Shown here piece after piece: positions 26,754-35,589 of a stretch of 64,000 nucleotides of DNA. The translations under genes were made by a program, and so were the position numbers. Position 1 is the stretch's first letter. Each line of letters opens with the position of its first letter. This DNA comes from JAJDIA01 sp031555735. Lineage in GTDB: Bacteria; Bacteroidota; Bacteroidia; Bacteroidales; Tannerellaceae. The stretch is from contig JAVBUE010000009.1 of assembly GCA_031555735.1 (NCBI GenBank), forward strand, positions 1 through 64,000, written 5' to 3'. The notes beneath the pieces were generated by a model. The model made no database searches. It saw only the letters and a list, made by a program, of their open reading frames with translations, and had not been told where the DNA came from.

Positions 26754-27980
26754 TTACATTTTTTCATCCAGATACGAATCCTTGTAGCCCAGGAAATAGA
26801 GGATCCCGTCGAGTCCGATGGTAGAGATCGACTGCTTGGCCGTTTCCTTCACCTTCGGTTTGGCATGGAAAGCGATGCCGAGGCCGGCGATGCTGATCAT
26901 CGGCAGGTCGTTGGCGCCGTCGCCCACGGCCACGGTCTGGCGGATATCCACGTTTTCCACCTGTGCGATCAGGCGCAGCAGTTCGGCTTTCCGTTTGCCG
27001 TCCACGATATCGCCCACATGGCGTCCGGTCAGTTTGCCGTCGGCAATTTCCAGCTCGTTGGCATAGACGTAGTCGATATGGTACTTCTGTTTGAGGTAAT
27101 TGCCGAAGTAGGTGAAGCCCCCGGAGAGGATGGCGATCTTGAATCCCACCTTCTTCAGTATCTTTATCAAGCGGTCCACTCCTTCGGTGATGGGGAGGTT
27201 CTCGGCGATCTCCTGCATGACCGACACATCCAGTCCTTTCAGCAATGCGCACCGCTGGCGGAAGCTCTCACTGAAATCGATCTCGCCCCGCATGGCGGCT
27301 TCCGTGATGGCTTTCACCTGGTCGCCCACACCGGCGCGGATGGCCAGTTCATCGATCACCTCCGTTTCGATCAGTGTGGAATCCATATCGAAACAGATCA
27401 GGCGGCGCATCCGGCGGAACATGCTTTCTTGTTGGAAAGAGATATCGAATTCCAACTCGCCCGACAGTTGCATGAAGGCGGCTTTCATCTCTTCCGGGTT
27501 ACGGGGTGTGCCGCGTACGGAGAACTCCACACTGGCTTTCGGCGTCCGTTCGTTCTCATCCAGGGGAATACGTCCCGTGAGGCGTTTGATATCGTCAATA
27601 TTCATTCCCTGCTCCGCGACCACGCGGGCTACGCCGGCTATTTGTTTGGCGGTCAGCCGGCGGCCAACGAGGGTGATGATGTACCTGTTTTTCCCTTGCA
27701 TCCCCACCCAGTTCGAATAGTCTTCTTCCGAAATGGGGGTAAAGCGGATATTCACATCCAGTTCATAACTTTTGAAAAGGAGTTCCTTCAGGATATCGCC
27801 CGAACTGGTGCCGATGCATTGGAATAAAATGCCCAGTGACAGGTGTTTATGGATATCGGCCTGACCGATATCGAGGATTACCGCGTTGTTACGGGCAAGG
27901 ATCTCCGTTAATGCGGCAGTCACTCCCGGACGGTCGGCACCATTGATATGGATAAGGATTAATTCGTCTCGTTGTTTCAT
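26754..27980 (-). CDS. serB: Phosphoserine phosphatase with tandem ACT domains
   Basis: 408-residue enzyme for the last step of serine synthesis. Two ACT-like domains occupy about residues 8-85 and 100-185 and probably sense serine. The HAD catalytic domain follows with FDMDSTLIETEVIDELA (Asp198 nucleophile, Asp200), ILSGGFTYF (motif II Ser), the conserved Lys in DGKRKAE and VGDGANDLPM (motif IV). The length matches the long SerB form. First gene of a minus-strand unit with the Dabb and C_GCAxxG_C_C genes. Confidence 0.95.
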   Translation of the reverse strand: MKQRDELILIHINGADRPGVTAALTEILARNNAVILDIGQADIHKHLSLGILFQCIGTSSGDILKELLFKSYELDVNIRFTPISEEDYSNWVGMQGKNRYIITLVGRRLTAKQIAGVARVVAEQGMNIDDIKRLTGRIPLDENERTPKASVEFSVRGTPRNPEEMKAAFMQLSGELEFDISFQQESMFRRMRRLICFDMDSTLIETEVIDELAIRAGVGDQVKAITEAAMRGEIDFSESFRQRCALLKGLDVSVMQEIAENLPITEGVDRLIKILKKVGFKIAILSGGFTYFGNYLKQKYHIDYVYANELEIADGKLTGRHVGDIVDGKRKAELLRLIAQVENVDIRQTVAVGDGANDLPMISIAGLGIAFHAKPKVKETAKQSISTIGLDGILYFLGYKDSYLDEKM

Positions 27981-27998
27981 TTCTAAGAAATTTGCTTA

Positions 27999-28028
27999 CA
28001 AAGATAAATAAGTTGTGAATGAGCGCAA
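27999..28028 (-). promoter_or_regulatory. serB promoter
   Basis: On the minus strand TTG (28028-28026), a 19-base spacer and TATCTTTG (28006-27999) fit the Bacteroidetes pattern. The predicted start lies near 27992, close to the ATG at 27980. Confidence 0.65.
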
Positions 28029-28048
28029 CAATGAACGCAGATTATTTG

Positions 28049-28056
28049 TACATTTG
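28049..28056 (+). promoter_or_regulatory. Possible -7 box for the 28129 gene
   Basis: TACATTTG matches the consensus and lies 73 bases before ATG 28129; no clear -33 element. Confidence 0.4.
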
Positions 28057-28128
28057 GCAAAGGCAAAACAAACTATTTAACAGCAGAACCAGGTACCTTA
28101 AATAAGTCCTGACCGGCAGGCAAGCGTA

Positions 28129-28644
28129 ATGAGAATACAATTCGAGATCAAAGAACAATGGTCGGAAATTATTGAGGAAATTCTCCATTCCGACAAATGG
28201 CAAACGATCGAAAAAGACATGAACGGCATCCTTCGCCGTGTCGTGCTCAAAGATCCGTATTATGACTCGGAAGCGTTGGTGGATATTTGGGAACAGGAGA
28301 TCCATATCACGACCGCCTGGTCGAACTATTCCTATCGTATCTATGTACGCGATGAAACGGTGTGGTGTGAATACATCGGCGCCTATCGCGGATTACTGGA
28401 ACAAAACCTGTTACCTAAACTCACCCCGCGTGAAAACTTCCTCTGCTCGGAAGTCCTGAGCAGTTCCCTTCTGCGCAAGGAAAAAGAATCCTTGTTGAAC
28501 TACAGCCTGGAGAACGCCCGGCACAAAGCCCTCCGCGACGAACAATCGCCTGAAACGGCTGATAAACTGGCAAAAATACATCCCAAAGTGGTGTCCGACG
28601 AGTTTATCAAGATCGGCGTACCCTTACCTCCTCCGCCCAAATAA
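28129..28644 (+). CDS. Uncharacterised 171-residue protein
   Basis: I do not recognise the family. It is a soluble, charged protein with no signal peptide or membrane segment. The N-terminal half looks like alpha/beta with aromatic strands (TAWSNYSYRIYVRDETVWCEY). The middle is helical and Lys/Glu-rich, and the tail is PLPPPPK. The frame has coding-like composition, its own -7 box, and no competing frame on either strand. It is convergent with the trp operon across the palindromic array at 28747-28862. Confidence 0.75.
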   Translation: MRIQFEIKEQWSEIIEEILHSDKWQTIEKDMNGILRRVVLKDPYYDSEALVDIWEQEIHITTAWSNYSYRIYVRDETVWCEYIGAYRGLLEQNLLPKLTPRENFLCSEVLSSSLLRKEKESLLNYSLENARHKALRDEQSPETADKLAKIHPKVVSDEFIKIGVPLPPPPK

Positions 28645-28746
28645 GAACGGGGGGAGGGTTTAATTGGTTTTTTTTCGACAATAGGCGGAACTATAGACGG
28701 CATCCGGTGCATGTAGTATCGTCTTCCTACTTTTTTATTTCAATCG

Positions 28747-28862
28747 TACGGATGATTTAGTTGTTCCAGCCGGGTGGAATACATGTCCCACCTGGCTGGA
28801 ACATATGTCCCACCTGGCTGGAACATGTGTCCCACCCGGCTGGAACAACTAAATCATCCGTA
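28747..28862. repeat. 116-bp palindrome made of four 22-bp repeats (array B)
   Basis: Four tandem 22-bp units (about TGTCCCACCTGGCTGGAACATA) sit inside perfect 28-base outer arms (28747-28774 and 28835-28862, starting TACGGATGATTTAG). The whole block is a near-perfect palindrome centred on CATATG at 28802-28807; interior mismatches are mostly transitions that would leave G-U pairs in RNA. It lies between the convergent 28129 gene and trpA, and shares unit sequence and architecture with array A. The rest of the gap 28645-28932 shows no gene. Confidence 0.92.
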
Positions 28863-28932
28863 TGCCGGTATTACTTCATCCTTATCCGGCCTGTAAATCA
28901 ACCGGTTGCCGGCGATAATTCTTCCCTCTGTT

Positions 28933-29712
28933 TCATTTTCCTTCCTTTACATCCCTCCACAAGCTGCCTACTGCCTCTTCCACCGTCGGTTCTGTTTGCA
29001 AAAGTTGGATGAATCGGCTGCCGATGATCGCGCCGGGGGCGTCGGCAACTGCCGCCAGATAGGTTGCGCGGTTACTGATACCGAAGCCGATCAGGTATGG
29101 GTTTTCCAATTGCATGGACCGGATACGGCGGAAATAGGCTTGCCGTTTTTCATCGAAAGCAGACTGGGCGCCGGTGGTGGCTGCACTGGATACGACGTAG
29201 AGGAAACCGTGGGTATGGCGGTCGATCAGCCGGATGCGCTCGTCGGATGTTTCGGGAGCGACGAGCATGACGACGGAGAGGCCGTACCGGTCCGCTATCG
29301 GTTTGTAATCGGCGAGATAGTCGGCAAACGGCAGGTCGGGGATGATCACACCGTCGATGCCGCAGCCTGCGCAGTCCCTGCAGAACCGTTCGAAACCATA
29401 TTGCATGATCGGATTGAGGTAGCCCATGAGGATCAGCGGAATGGTTATTTCCCGCCGCACATCAGCCAACTGTTCAAACAGCAGGCGCAGGCTCATGCCA
29501 TTGCGGATCGCCTGGTTGGATGACGCCTGGATCACGGGACCGTCGGCCATCGGGTCGGAGAAGGGAATACCGATCTCCGCCATATCGATCCCTTTCGCCT
29601 GTAAGGCGCGCAGGATAGGCCGTGTGTCGTCTAAGCGTGGAAAACCGGCGGTGAAATAAACTGAGAGAATGTCGCTTTTCTTTGTTTCGAATAATGTCCG
29701 GATGCGTTTCAT
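28933..29712 (-). CDS. trpA: Tryptophan synthase alpha chain
   Basis: 259-residue TIM-barrel subunit that cleaves indole-3-glycerol phosphate and passes indole to TrpB. Signatures: VYFTAGFPRLDDT, MAEIGIPFSDPMADGPVIQ (catalytic Glu), and the phosphate-binding end IGFGISNRAT. The start at ATG 29712 (MKRIRTLFETKK) is chosen because the longer frame runs into trpF. Last gene of trpBEGDCFA. Confidence 0.96.
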   Translation of the reverse strand: MKRIRTLFETKKSDILSVYFTAGFPRLDDTRPILRALQAKGIDMAEIGIPFSDPMADGPVIQASSNQAIRNGMSLRLLFEQLADVRREITIPLILMGYLNPIMQYGFERFCRDCAGCGIDGVIIPDLPFADYLADYKPIADRYGLSVVMLVAPETSDERIRLIDRHTHGFLYVVSSAATTGAQSAFDEKRQAYFRRIRSMQLENPYLIGFGISNRATYLAAVADAPGAIIGSRFIQLLQTEPTVEEAVGSLWRDVKEGK

Positions 29713-29713
29713 A

Positions 29714-30334
29714 TCAGAATTTTTTTTTGATTGCGTGAATAAATGATTGGAGTTGTAAGATGTCTTTTTGTCCCGGTGCCGTCTCGAAACCACTGTTGAG
29801 GTCGATGCCTGCGCAACGGGGGTGTGTAAACCCCAGGAGACGTTCCAGGCTGCCGGGACGGATGCCGCCGCTGAGCAGAAAGGGAGTATGGCCGGCATAA
29901 TGGGAGAGGAGCGACCAGTCGAACGAACGGCCGGAGCCGCCGTAGCCGTCTGTCCGGGTATCGAACAGAAAGTAGTCGCAACGCCCTTCATACGGAACGG
30001 TGGCAGCCAGGTCTTCGGACGTAGTTACAGGAAAGGCTTTGATCACGCCCATCCCCCTTTTCCGCAAGGCGTAGCAATCATCCGGCGATTCCTCACCATG
30101 CAGTTGCACAGATTCCAGGCGGTATGCCGTTGTCTTTTCCCGGATTTCTTCGGGGGGGGCGTTGACAAATACGCCGACTTTCCGGCAGGGAATATCCTCC
30201 ACGGCCGCAGGTGGCAGATGACCTGCGTACCGGGGCGACAGGGGATGGAAGATCAGTCCCATCCAGTCCACCGGAAGGGACGCCAGTTGCGCGATATTCC
30301 CGGGATCACGCATCCCGCATACTTTGATAATCAT
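29714..30334 (-). CDS. trpF: Phosphoribosylanthranilate isomerase
   Basis: 206-residue TIM-barrel enzyme that isomerises PRA to CdRP. N-terminal IIKVCGMRDPGNIAQ carries the catalytic Cys. VQLHGEESPD, the catalytic Asp in YFLFDTRTDGYGGSG, FLLSGGIRPG and the end GIDLNSGFETAPGQKD are all typical. Its ATG overlaps the end of trpC (30331-30334), and trpA starts just after its stop. Confidence 0.96.
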   Translation of the reverse strand: MIIKVCGMRDPGNIAQLASLPVDWMGLIFHPLSPRYAGHLPPAAVEDIPCRKVGVFVNAPPEEIREKTTAYRLESVQLHGEESPDDCYALRKRGMGVIKAFPVTTSEDLAATVPYEGRCDYFLFDTRTDGYGGSGRSFDWSLLSHYAGHTPFLLSGGIRPGSLERLLGFTHPRCAGIDLNSGFETAPGQKDILQLQSFIHAIKKKF

Positions 30335-31134
30335 ACGATCCGGGCTTTAAAGTGTGACAAGGCATCGCCGGGGATGCCGGTTTTCATGAACGTCTCGCCA
30401 ATCAGGAAACCACGGTAACCTGCGGCACGTAGCCCGGATACGGTAGCCGGGTCGGTGAGACCGCTTTCGGCGATGAACAGGGGAGGGATACCGGAAACGG
30501 CGGCTTGCATCTGTCCGATCAGGCGGAAGGAGTTCTGTACATCGGTCTGGAACGTACCGAGGTTCCGGTTGTTCACACCGAGCATGTCCACAAAAGGGTT
30601 CAGGTGGGCAAGCTCGCTTTCGTGATGAATCTCCAGGATTACCTCCAGTTGCAGTTGCCGCGCTGTTTCCGCCAGTTCGAGGCATTGACGGGGAGTAAGG
30701 CAGGCGGCGATCAGCAGGATGGCGTCGGCGCCCATGACCCGCGACTGGTACAGTTGGTAGGGATCAATGATAAAGTCTTTCCGGAGCAAAGGAAGGCTCA
30801 CTGCCTGCCGTGCTTTTTGCAGGTCGCCCAACGAACCGCCGAAGAAGGGGCCGTCTGTCAGGATGGAGCAGGCCGATGCACCTGCCTGTTCGTACGCCCG
30901 GACGATATCGGCGACTGCCGCTTCCGGATACAACCATCCTTTCGAAGGGCTTTTCCGTTTGAATTCGGCTATAATACCGGTGGATGATGCAGCCAAGGCG
31001 GTACGCATGGAACGGGTGTCGTGCTCCAGCCGCTCACTGCCCATTGCCAGCAGCAGGTCGAGGCTGACGGCTCGCTTGTGGCGTTCTACTTCAAGTCGTT
31101 TGGCGGCGATGATGCTGTTCAGGATATCTTGCAT
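30331..31134 (-). CDS. trpC: Indole-3-glycerol-phosphate synthase
   Basis: 267-residue enzyme that closes CdRP to indole-3-glycerol phosphate. Signatures: IIAEFKRKSPSKGWL (catalytic Lys), SILTDGPFFGGSLGDL, LLRKDFIIDPYQL (catalytic Lys), ILEIHHESEL, GVNNRNLGTF and IAESGLTDP. ATG 31134 is taken; a TTG at 31140 also opens the frame. Stop overlaps the trpF start. TrpC is separate from TrpF here, as usual in Bacteroidetes. Confidence 0.96.
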   Translation of the reverse strand: MQDILNSIIAAKRLEVERHKRAVSLDLLLAMGSERLEHDTRSMRTALAASSTGIIAEFKRKSPSKGWLYPEAAVADIVRAYEQAGASACSILTDGPFFGGSLGDLQKARQAVSLPLLRKDFIIDPYQLYQSRVMGADAILLIAACLTPRQCLELAETARQLQLEVILEIHHESELAHLNPFVDMLGVNNRNLGTFQTDVQNSFRLIGQMQAAVSGIPPLFIAESGLTDPATVSGLRAAGYRGFLIGETFMKTGIPGDALSHFKARIV

Positions 31135-31146
31135 AAACAATACTGA

Positions 31147-32142
31147 TTACTGATTGATGGTGAGGAAGCGGGTGAAGGTGGTGAAGGCGCGTCCGCTGAT
31201 AAGGGATTCACGGGCTTCGGCAAGGCAGTCGGTTATTGTTTTCCCCGGGCAGATCACCTGTATGGCGAAGGCGGCATTGGCCACGACGCACTGCTGTTGT
31301 GCCGGTGTGGCGGTGTTTTGCAGTACGGCGTCGAAGATACGCGCGGCGCTTTGCGGTGTACTGCCTCCGTCCAGTTCATCTTCGTTGCAACGGCTGAAAC
31401 CGAGCATTTCCGGTGTGTACAGTTTTTCTTTTCCGGGCATCACTACCTTGAAATCGGCCGTGAGCGATATCTCGTCGTACCCGTCGAGGCTGTGGACCAC
31501 AGCGAAGCGGGTGCCGCTTTCCTGGTAGGTATAGCTGTAAAGGCGCAGGAGCGGGAGGCTATAGACCCCCAGCAGTTGATACGTCGGGAGGGCGGGATTT
31601 ACTAACGGGCCGAGCATATTGAAGAAACTGCGCACACCGAGATTTTTACGTACCGGCGCTACCACCTTCAGCGCCGGATTAAAGAGCGGAGCGTGCAGGT
31701 AGGCAATGCCGCAGGCGTCCATAGAGCGGCGCAGTTGGCCGGTATCCTGCGTGAAACGTACGCCATGCTGTTCCATCACGTTACTGGCGCCGCTGACCGA
31801 TGTGGCGCCGTAGTTCCCGTGCTTCACCACCGGGTATCCGGCGCCTGCCACCACAAAGCAGGCGGCTGTACTGATGTTGAAGGTGTTCTTCCCGTCGCCG
31901 CCTGTACCTACGATATCAATCGGCTGATAGTCGGACAGGTCGGCGGGCACACGTAATTCAAGGAGTGCCTGGCGGAAGCCTGCCAGCTCTTCCGTGGAAA
32001 TACTGCGCATCAGGAATACGGTGATCAGGCTGGCGATCTGTGCGTCGTTGAATCGTCCTTCGGCGATATGGCGGAGGATGTCGCGGGCTTCCTCACGCCC
32101 CAGGAATTGATGGTCGAATAGTTTGTATAAGATGTGCTTCAT
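31147..32142 (-). CDS. trpD: Anthranilate phosphoribosyltransferase
   Basis: 331-residue transferase that joins anthranilate to PRPP. Signatures: DIVGTGGDGKNTFNIST (PRPP loop), VKHGNYGATSVSGASNVMEQ, FFNMLGPLVNP, and a Glu-rich motif in CNEDELDGG. Start at ATG 32142 (MKHILYKLFDHQ). It is 12 bases before trpC and 43 bases after trpG on the same strand. Confidence 0.96.
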   Translation of the reverse strand: MKHILYKLFDHQFLGREEARDILRHIAEGRFNDAQIASLITVFLMRSISTEELAGFRQALLELRVPADLSDYQPIDIVGTGGDGKNTFNISTAACFVVAGAGYPVVKHGNYGATSVSGASNVMEQHGVRFTQDTGQLRRSMDACGIAYLHAPLFNPALKVVAPVRKNLGVRSFFNMLGPLVNPALPTYQLLGVYSLPLLRLYSYTYQESGTRFAVVHSLDGYDEISLTADFKVVMPGKEKLYTPEMLGFSRCNEDELDGGSTPQSAARIFDAVLQNTATPAQQQCVVANAAFAIQVICPGKTITDCLAEARESLISGRAFTTFTRFLTINQ

Positions 32143-32185
32143 ATACTCTGATAATAAAGAATGGATAATGAATTGTTTGACTGTT

Positions 32186-32758
32186 TTACCGGATACCAAG
32201 CCAGTTGGCTATTATGGCCTTGCCTTGGGGCGTAAGGATGGATTCGGGATGGAATTGGATGCCGCGTACATCATAGCTGCGGTGCCTCAATGCCATGATC
32301 TGCCGCTCTTCGGTATCTTCGGCAGTGATGGCGAGGCAGTCGGGGAAATGATCCCGCGAGACGATCCAGGAATGGTAACGTCCGGCGCGGAAGCCGGGGT
32401 AAAGGCCGTCGAACAAGGGCTCTTCCCTGTCGGTGATCCGGATGTCGGAGCATACGCCGTGGTGTACGTTACTGAGATTCTGGAGCGTGGCGCCGAAGGC
32501 TTCACCGATCGCCTGTTCACCCAGGCAGACACCGAGGATACTTTTGGTCGGCGCATACTCCCGGATAAGCGGCAGCAGGATCCCGGCTTCCTCGGGAATA
32601 CCGGGGCCGGGGGAAAGGAGGATCTTATCGAAACGAGCCACCTCGGAAAGGGCGATCCGGTCGTTGCGGTGCACTTCCACCTGTGCATCCAGCTCTTTGA
32701 GGATATGCAGGAGGTTGTAGGTGAAGGAATCGTAATTGTCTAATAGAAGGATATTCAT
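32186..32758 (-). CDS. trpG: Anthranilate synthase glutamine amidotransferase subunit
   Basis: 190-residue class I amidotransferase feeding ammonia to TrpE. It begins MNILLLDNYDSFTYNL. The catalytic Cys is in LGVCLGEQAI, where the usual GHQA is GEQA. The His-Glu pair lies in GIQFHPESILTP. Start is ATG 32758. It follows trpE by 14 bases. Confidence 0.95.
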   Translation of the reverse strand: MNILLLDNYDSFTYNLLHILKELDAQVEVHRNDRIALSEVARFDKILLSPGPGIPEEAGILLPLIREYAPTKSILGVCLGEQAIGEAFGATLQNLSNVHHGVCSDIRITDREEPLFDGLYPGFRAGRYHSWIVSRDHFPDCLAITAEDTEERQIMALRHRSYDVRGIQFHPESILTPQGKAIIANWLGIR

Positions 32759-32772
32759 TGTACACATTGTTG

Positions 32773-34179
32773 TTAGTTCATTAATTGCTCAGCCAGGTCG
32801 ATGGCTTTCTTCAGCGCGCCCAGCTTGTTGTTTACTTCCTGTAGTTCGCGTTCGTCGATGCTTTGGGAAACGATGCCGGCGCCAGCCTGGTAATAGAGTA
32901 CGTTGCCACGGCTCACAAAAGAGCGGATGGTAATGGCTTGGTTGAGATCGCCATCCAGGCCGATAAAGCCGATACATCCGCCATAAGCGCCCCGGTTATG
33001 CTTCTCAATATCGGAGATCAGTTGCATGGCGCGTACTTTCGGCGCTCCGCTGAGGGTTCCCGCCGGAAAGGTGTCGATATAGGTCTGTACCGGGTTGCTT
33101 TCGGCATTGATCGCTCCACTGACGCGGGATACCAGATGGATCACATGGCTATAGTATTGCACTTCCTTATAAAAATCAACCTGTACATTGCGGGCATTGC
33201 GGCTGAGGTCGTTACGTGCCAGGTCCACAAGCATGACGTGTTCGGCATTCTCTTTCGGATCTGCCAGAAGGGCTTCGGTCCGTTGTTTGTCCAGCGTGGT
33301 ATTGCCTGTGCGGAATGCTGTGCCGGCAATCGGGTCGATACAGGCATGACGGCCTGTCACCTTGCAGTGTGTCTCCGGCGAGGAGCCGAAGATACGGAAG
33401 CCTCCGAAGTCAAAATAGAACAGGTAAGGCGAAGGGTTGATACTCCGCAGGGCGCGATAGACCTTGAAGTCGTCGCCGGTAAAGGCTTGTTCGAACCGGC
33501 GGCTCAGGACAATCTGGAACACATCGCCCCGCAGGCAATGACGTATCCCCTGGCGTACCATCGCTTTGTATTCGTCGCCGGTGATGGGAGAGGTTTCCTC
33601 ACCTACTGTCCGGAAGTTGTACGAAGCGAAGTTCTTGTTGTTGAGGAGCGTCTCGATCTCCTGCAAGTGCCCTTCTTCACCGGGGCTGAGGAGCTCCACC
33701 AGTCTGAGTTCATTGCTGAAGTGGTTGAATACGAGGATGTATTTGTAGAAGACATAATACATATCGGGAGCGTCGTTCTCTGCGTGATGCACTTCCATTA
33801 CGCTGACGGGCTCGAAGTAGCGGACGGCGTCAAAGGCGGTATAACCGAACACGCCGCAGACGTTCCGGTCGACGCCGGTAACGGTAAACCGTTGCAGGAA
33901 GCGGTTCAGGGCGTCGGATACCGGAAATCGGTCTGTCAGTGGCGTTACCTCTTGTGTCCCATCCGGGAAAGCCGCCGTGCAGGCGCCGTTATTGATGCCG
34001 ATATGCGCCAACGGGCAGAGGGCGATATAGGAAAGGCTGTTTTCGTTTCCGTGGTAATCCGAACTTTCCAGCAGGGCGGATTCCGGATACAGGTCGCGTA
34101 CCTTCAGGTAGATGCTGACAGGCGTATGCAGGTCGCCCATCACCTGCTTGCTGTGGGTGGTATAGTTATACTGTTTCAT
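32773..34179 (-). CDS. trpE: Anthranilate synthase component I
   Basis: 468-residue chorismate-using enzyme. The chorismate-binding domain shows FQIVLSRRFEQ, GSSPETHCKV, PIAGTAFRTGN, ELxx-like DPKENAEHVMLVDLARND, and PAGTLSGAPKVRAMQL. The N-terminal region contains the LLESSDYHGNENSLSY element that binds feedback tryptophan in the family (LLES). Start is ATG 34179, which overlaps the end of trpB by 14 bases, implying translational coupling. Confidence 0.96.
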   Translation of the reverse strand: MKQYNYTTHSKQVMGDLHTPVSIYLKVRDLYPESALLESSDYHGNENSLSYIALCPLAHIGINNGACTAAFPDGTQEVTPLTDRFPVSDALNRFLQRFTVTGVDRNVCGVFGYTAFDAVRYFEPVSVMEVHHAENDAPDMYYVFYKYILVFNHFSNELRLVELLSPGEEGHLQEIETLLNNKNFASYNFRTVGEETSPITGDEYKAMVRQGIRHCLRGDVFQIVLSRRFEQAFTGDDFKVYRALRSINPSPYLFYFDFGGFRIFGSSPETHCKVTGRHACIDPIAGTAFRTGNTTLDKQRTEALLADPKENAEHVMLVDLARNDLSRNARNVQVDFYKEVQYYSHVIHLVSRVSGAINAESNPVQTYIDTFPAGTLSGAPKVRAMQLISDIEKHNRGAYGGCIGFIGLDGDLNQAITIRSFVSRGNVLYYQAGAGIVSQSIDERELQEVNNKLGALKKAIDLAEQLMN

Positions 34180-35377
34180 ACGAGGATTGTTGATTGGTTT
34201 GAAGTGCGTGGATGTAGGTGTCCAGGTCTTTGTCGCCACGGCCGGAAACGGTCAGCACCACCACGTCGTCCGGCTGAAAGCGGAGTTTCTTCAGCGCCCC
34301 CAGTGCGTGTGCGCTTTCAAGGGCGGGAATGATCCCTTCCAGGCGGGTGAGTTCGAACGCGGCGGCGAGCGCTTCGTCGTCGTTAATGGCCAGGACGGTG
34401 GCACGATGGGATTGCGAGAGGTAAGCATGGATCGGTCCGATGCCGGGATAGTCCAGACCAGCGGAGATGGAGTAAGGCTCCTCGATCTGGCCGTCTTCAT
34501 TCTGCATCACCAGGGTACGTGCGCCGTGGATGATTCCTTTCTTCCCTAACCGGATGGTGGCGGCGCTCATGCCAGTGTCGATTCCCCGTCCTCCCGCTTC
34601 GGCGAGGACGATCTTCACCTTTTCTTCTTCCAGGTAGTGATAGATCGTGCCGGCGGCATTGCTTCCACCACCAACACAGGCGATCAGGTAGTCGGGACAG
34701 GCTCGCCCTTCCTTTTCCATCAGTTGCCCTCTGATCTCTTCGCTGATGATGGATTGCAGGCGGCCTACCAGATCGGGGTACGGATGCGGCCCCACGGTGG
34801 AACCGATGATATAGTAAGTGTCTGACGGATGACAACACCAGTCACGGATCGCATCGTTGGTGGCGTCTTTCAGCGTCATGTTACCGGAGGCGACCGGAAC
34901 GACGGTGGCGCCAAGCATCCGCATCTTCTGTACATTCACATGCTGGCGTTCCACATCGGTCTTACCCATATATACCACACATTCCATATCCATCAGTGCG
35001 CAGACGGTGGCTGTGGCGACCCCGTGTTGTCCGGCTCCTGTCTCGGCGATGATCCGCTGTTTGCCCATCCGTCGGGCAAGCAGTATCTGGCCGATGGTGT
35101 TGTTGATCTTGTGTGAGCCTGTATGATTGAGATCTTCCCGTTTCAGATAGATACGGCAACCATACGTTTCACTCAACCGGCGGGCGAAATAGAGTGGGGA
35201 AGGGCGCCCGGCATAATCACGGAGCAGCGTACGGTATTCGGCCTGGAAGGATTCACTTTCCAATACCCCTTTGTACGTTTGCCGGAGAGCCTCCACGCAG
35301 GGGTGCAGGATCTCCGGGATATAGGCGCCGCCAAACTCGCCGTAATACCCTTGTTCGTTTACCTGGTACTTGTTCAT
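34166..35377 (-). CDS. trpB: Tryptophan synthase beta chain
   Basis: 403-residue PLP enzyme that joins indole and serine. Signatures: GEFGGAYIPEIL, LYLKREDLNHTGSHKIN-type motif (IYLKREDLNHTGSHKIN, with the PLP-binding Lys), ETGAGQHGVATAT, and CVGGGSNAAGTIY for phosphate binding. Start at ATG 35377 (MNKYQVNEQGYYGEFGGAY). An ATG nine bases upstream and a longer in-frame extension that runs through the attenuator are unlikely starts. First structural gene of trpBEGDCFA. Confidence 0.96.
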   Translation of the reverse strand: MNKYQVNEQGYYGEFGGAYIPEILHPCVEALRQTYKGVLESESFQAEYRTLLRDYAGRPSPLYFARRLSETYGCRIYLKREDLNHTGSHKINNTIGQILLARRMGKQRIIAETGAGQHGVATATVCALMDMECVVYMGKTDVERQHVNVQKMRMLGATVVPVASGNMTLKDATNDAIRDWCCHPSDTYYIIGSTVGPHPYPDLVGRLQSIISEEIRGQLMEKEGRACPDYLIACVGGGSNAAGTIYHYLEEEKVKIVLAEAGGRGIDTGMSAATIRLGKKGIIHGARTLVMQNEDGQIEEPYSISAGLDYPGIGPIHAYLSQSHRATVLAINDDEALAAAFELTRLEGIIPALESAHALGALKKLRFQPDDVVVLTVSGRGDKDLDTYIHALQTNQQSSYETV

Positions 35378-35435
35378 TGTTTGCATTTTTTGTGTATTTA
35401 TTGGTTGTTGATGATCCGACAGGGGACAAAAGAAA

Positions 35436-35465
35436 AGAGGCCTGCCGCAAGTGCGACAAGCCTCT
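35436..35465 (-). terminator. Leader (attenuator) terminator of the trp operon
   Basis: Read on the minus strand, a 13-bp stem (AGAGGCTTGTCGC with GCGGCAGGCCTCT, two G-U pairs) and an ACTT loop are followed by TTTTCTTTTG. It lies between the leader peptide stop (35508) and trpB (35377), the position of a transcription attenuator. An alternative antiterminator pairing is not obvious by eye. Confidence 0.85.
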
Positions 35466-35507
35466 TCTATATTCATGTTATGATAGATACATAGCAGCCT
35501 TCGTTCC

Positions 35508-35567
35508 TTACGACCTTGTGAGTTGCAGGAAGCGCCACCAATATGTATTTACCAACATTGTTCTCAT
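35508..35567 (-). CDS. trpL: trp operon leader peptide (19 residues, two adjacent Trp)
   Basis: A 20-codon frame MRTMLVNTYWWRFLQLTRS-stop begins about 17 bases after the predicted transcript start. Two consecutive Trp codons at positions 10-11 and a terminator hairpin 42 bases after the stop give the textbook layout for ribosome-mediated attenuation. Starvation for charged tRNA-Trp would stall the ribosome at the TGG TGG pair. The second Met could also start it. Inferred from layout, not from homology. Confidence 0.8.
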   Translation of the reverse strand: MRTMLVNTYWWRFLQLTRS

Positions 35568-35589
35568 TACTTTTGTGTTATTCTGACGG

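Noticed and set aside
32863..34332. 489-residue frame on the plus strand
   Set aside because: It lies wholly opposite trpE and the end of trpB, which have strong family motifs; long antisense frames arise from codon bias here.
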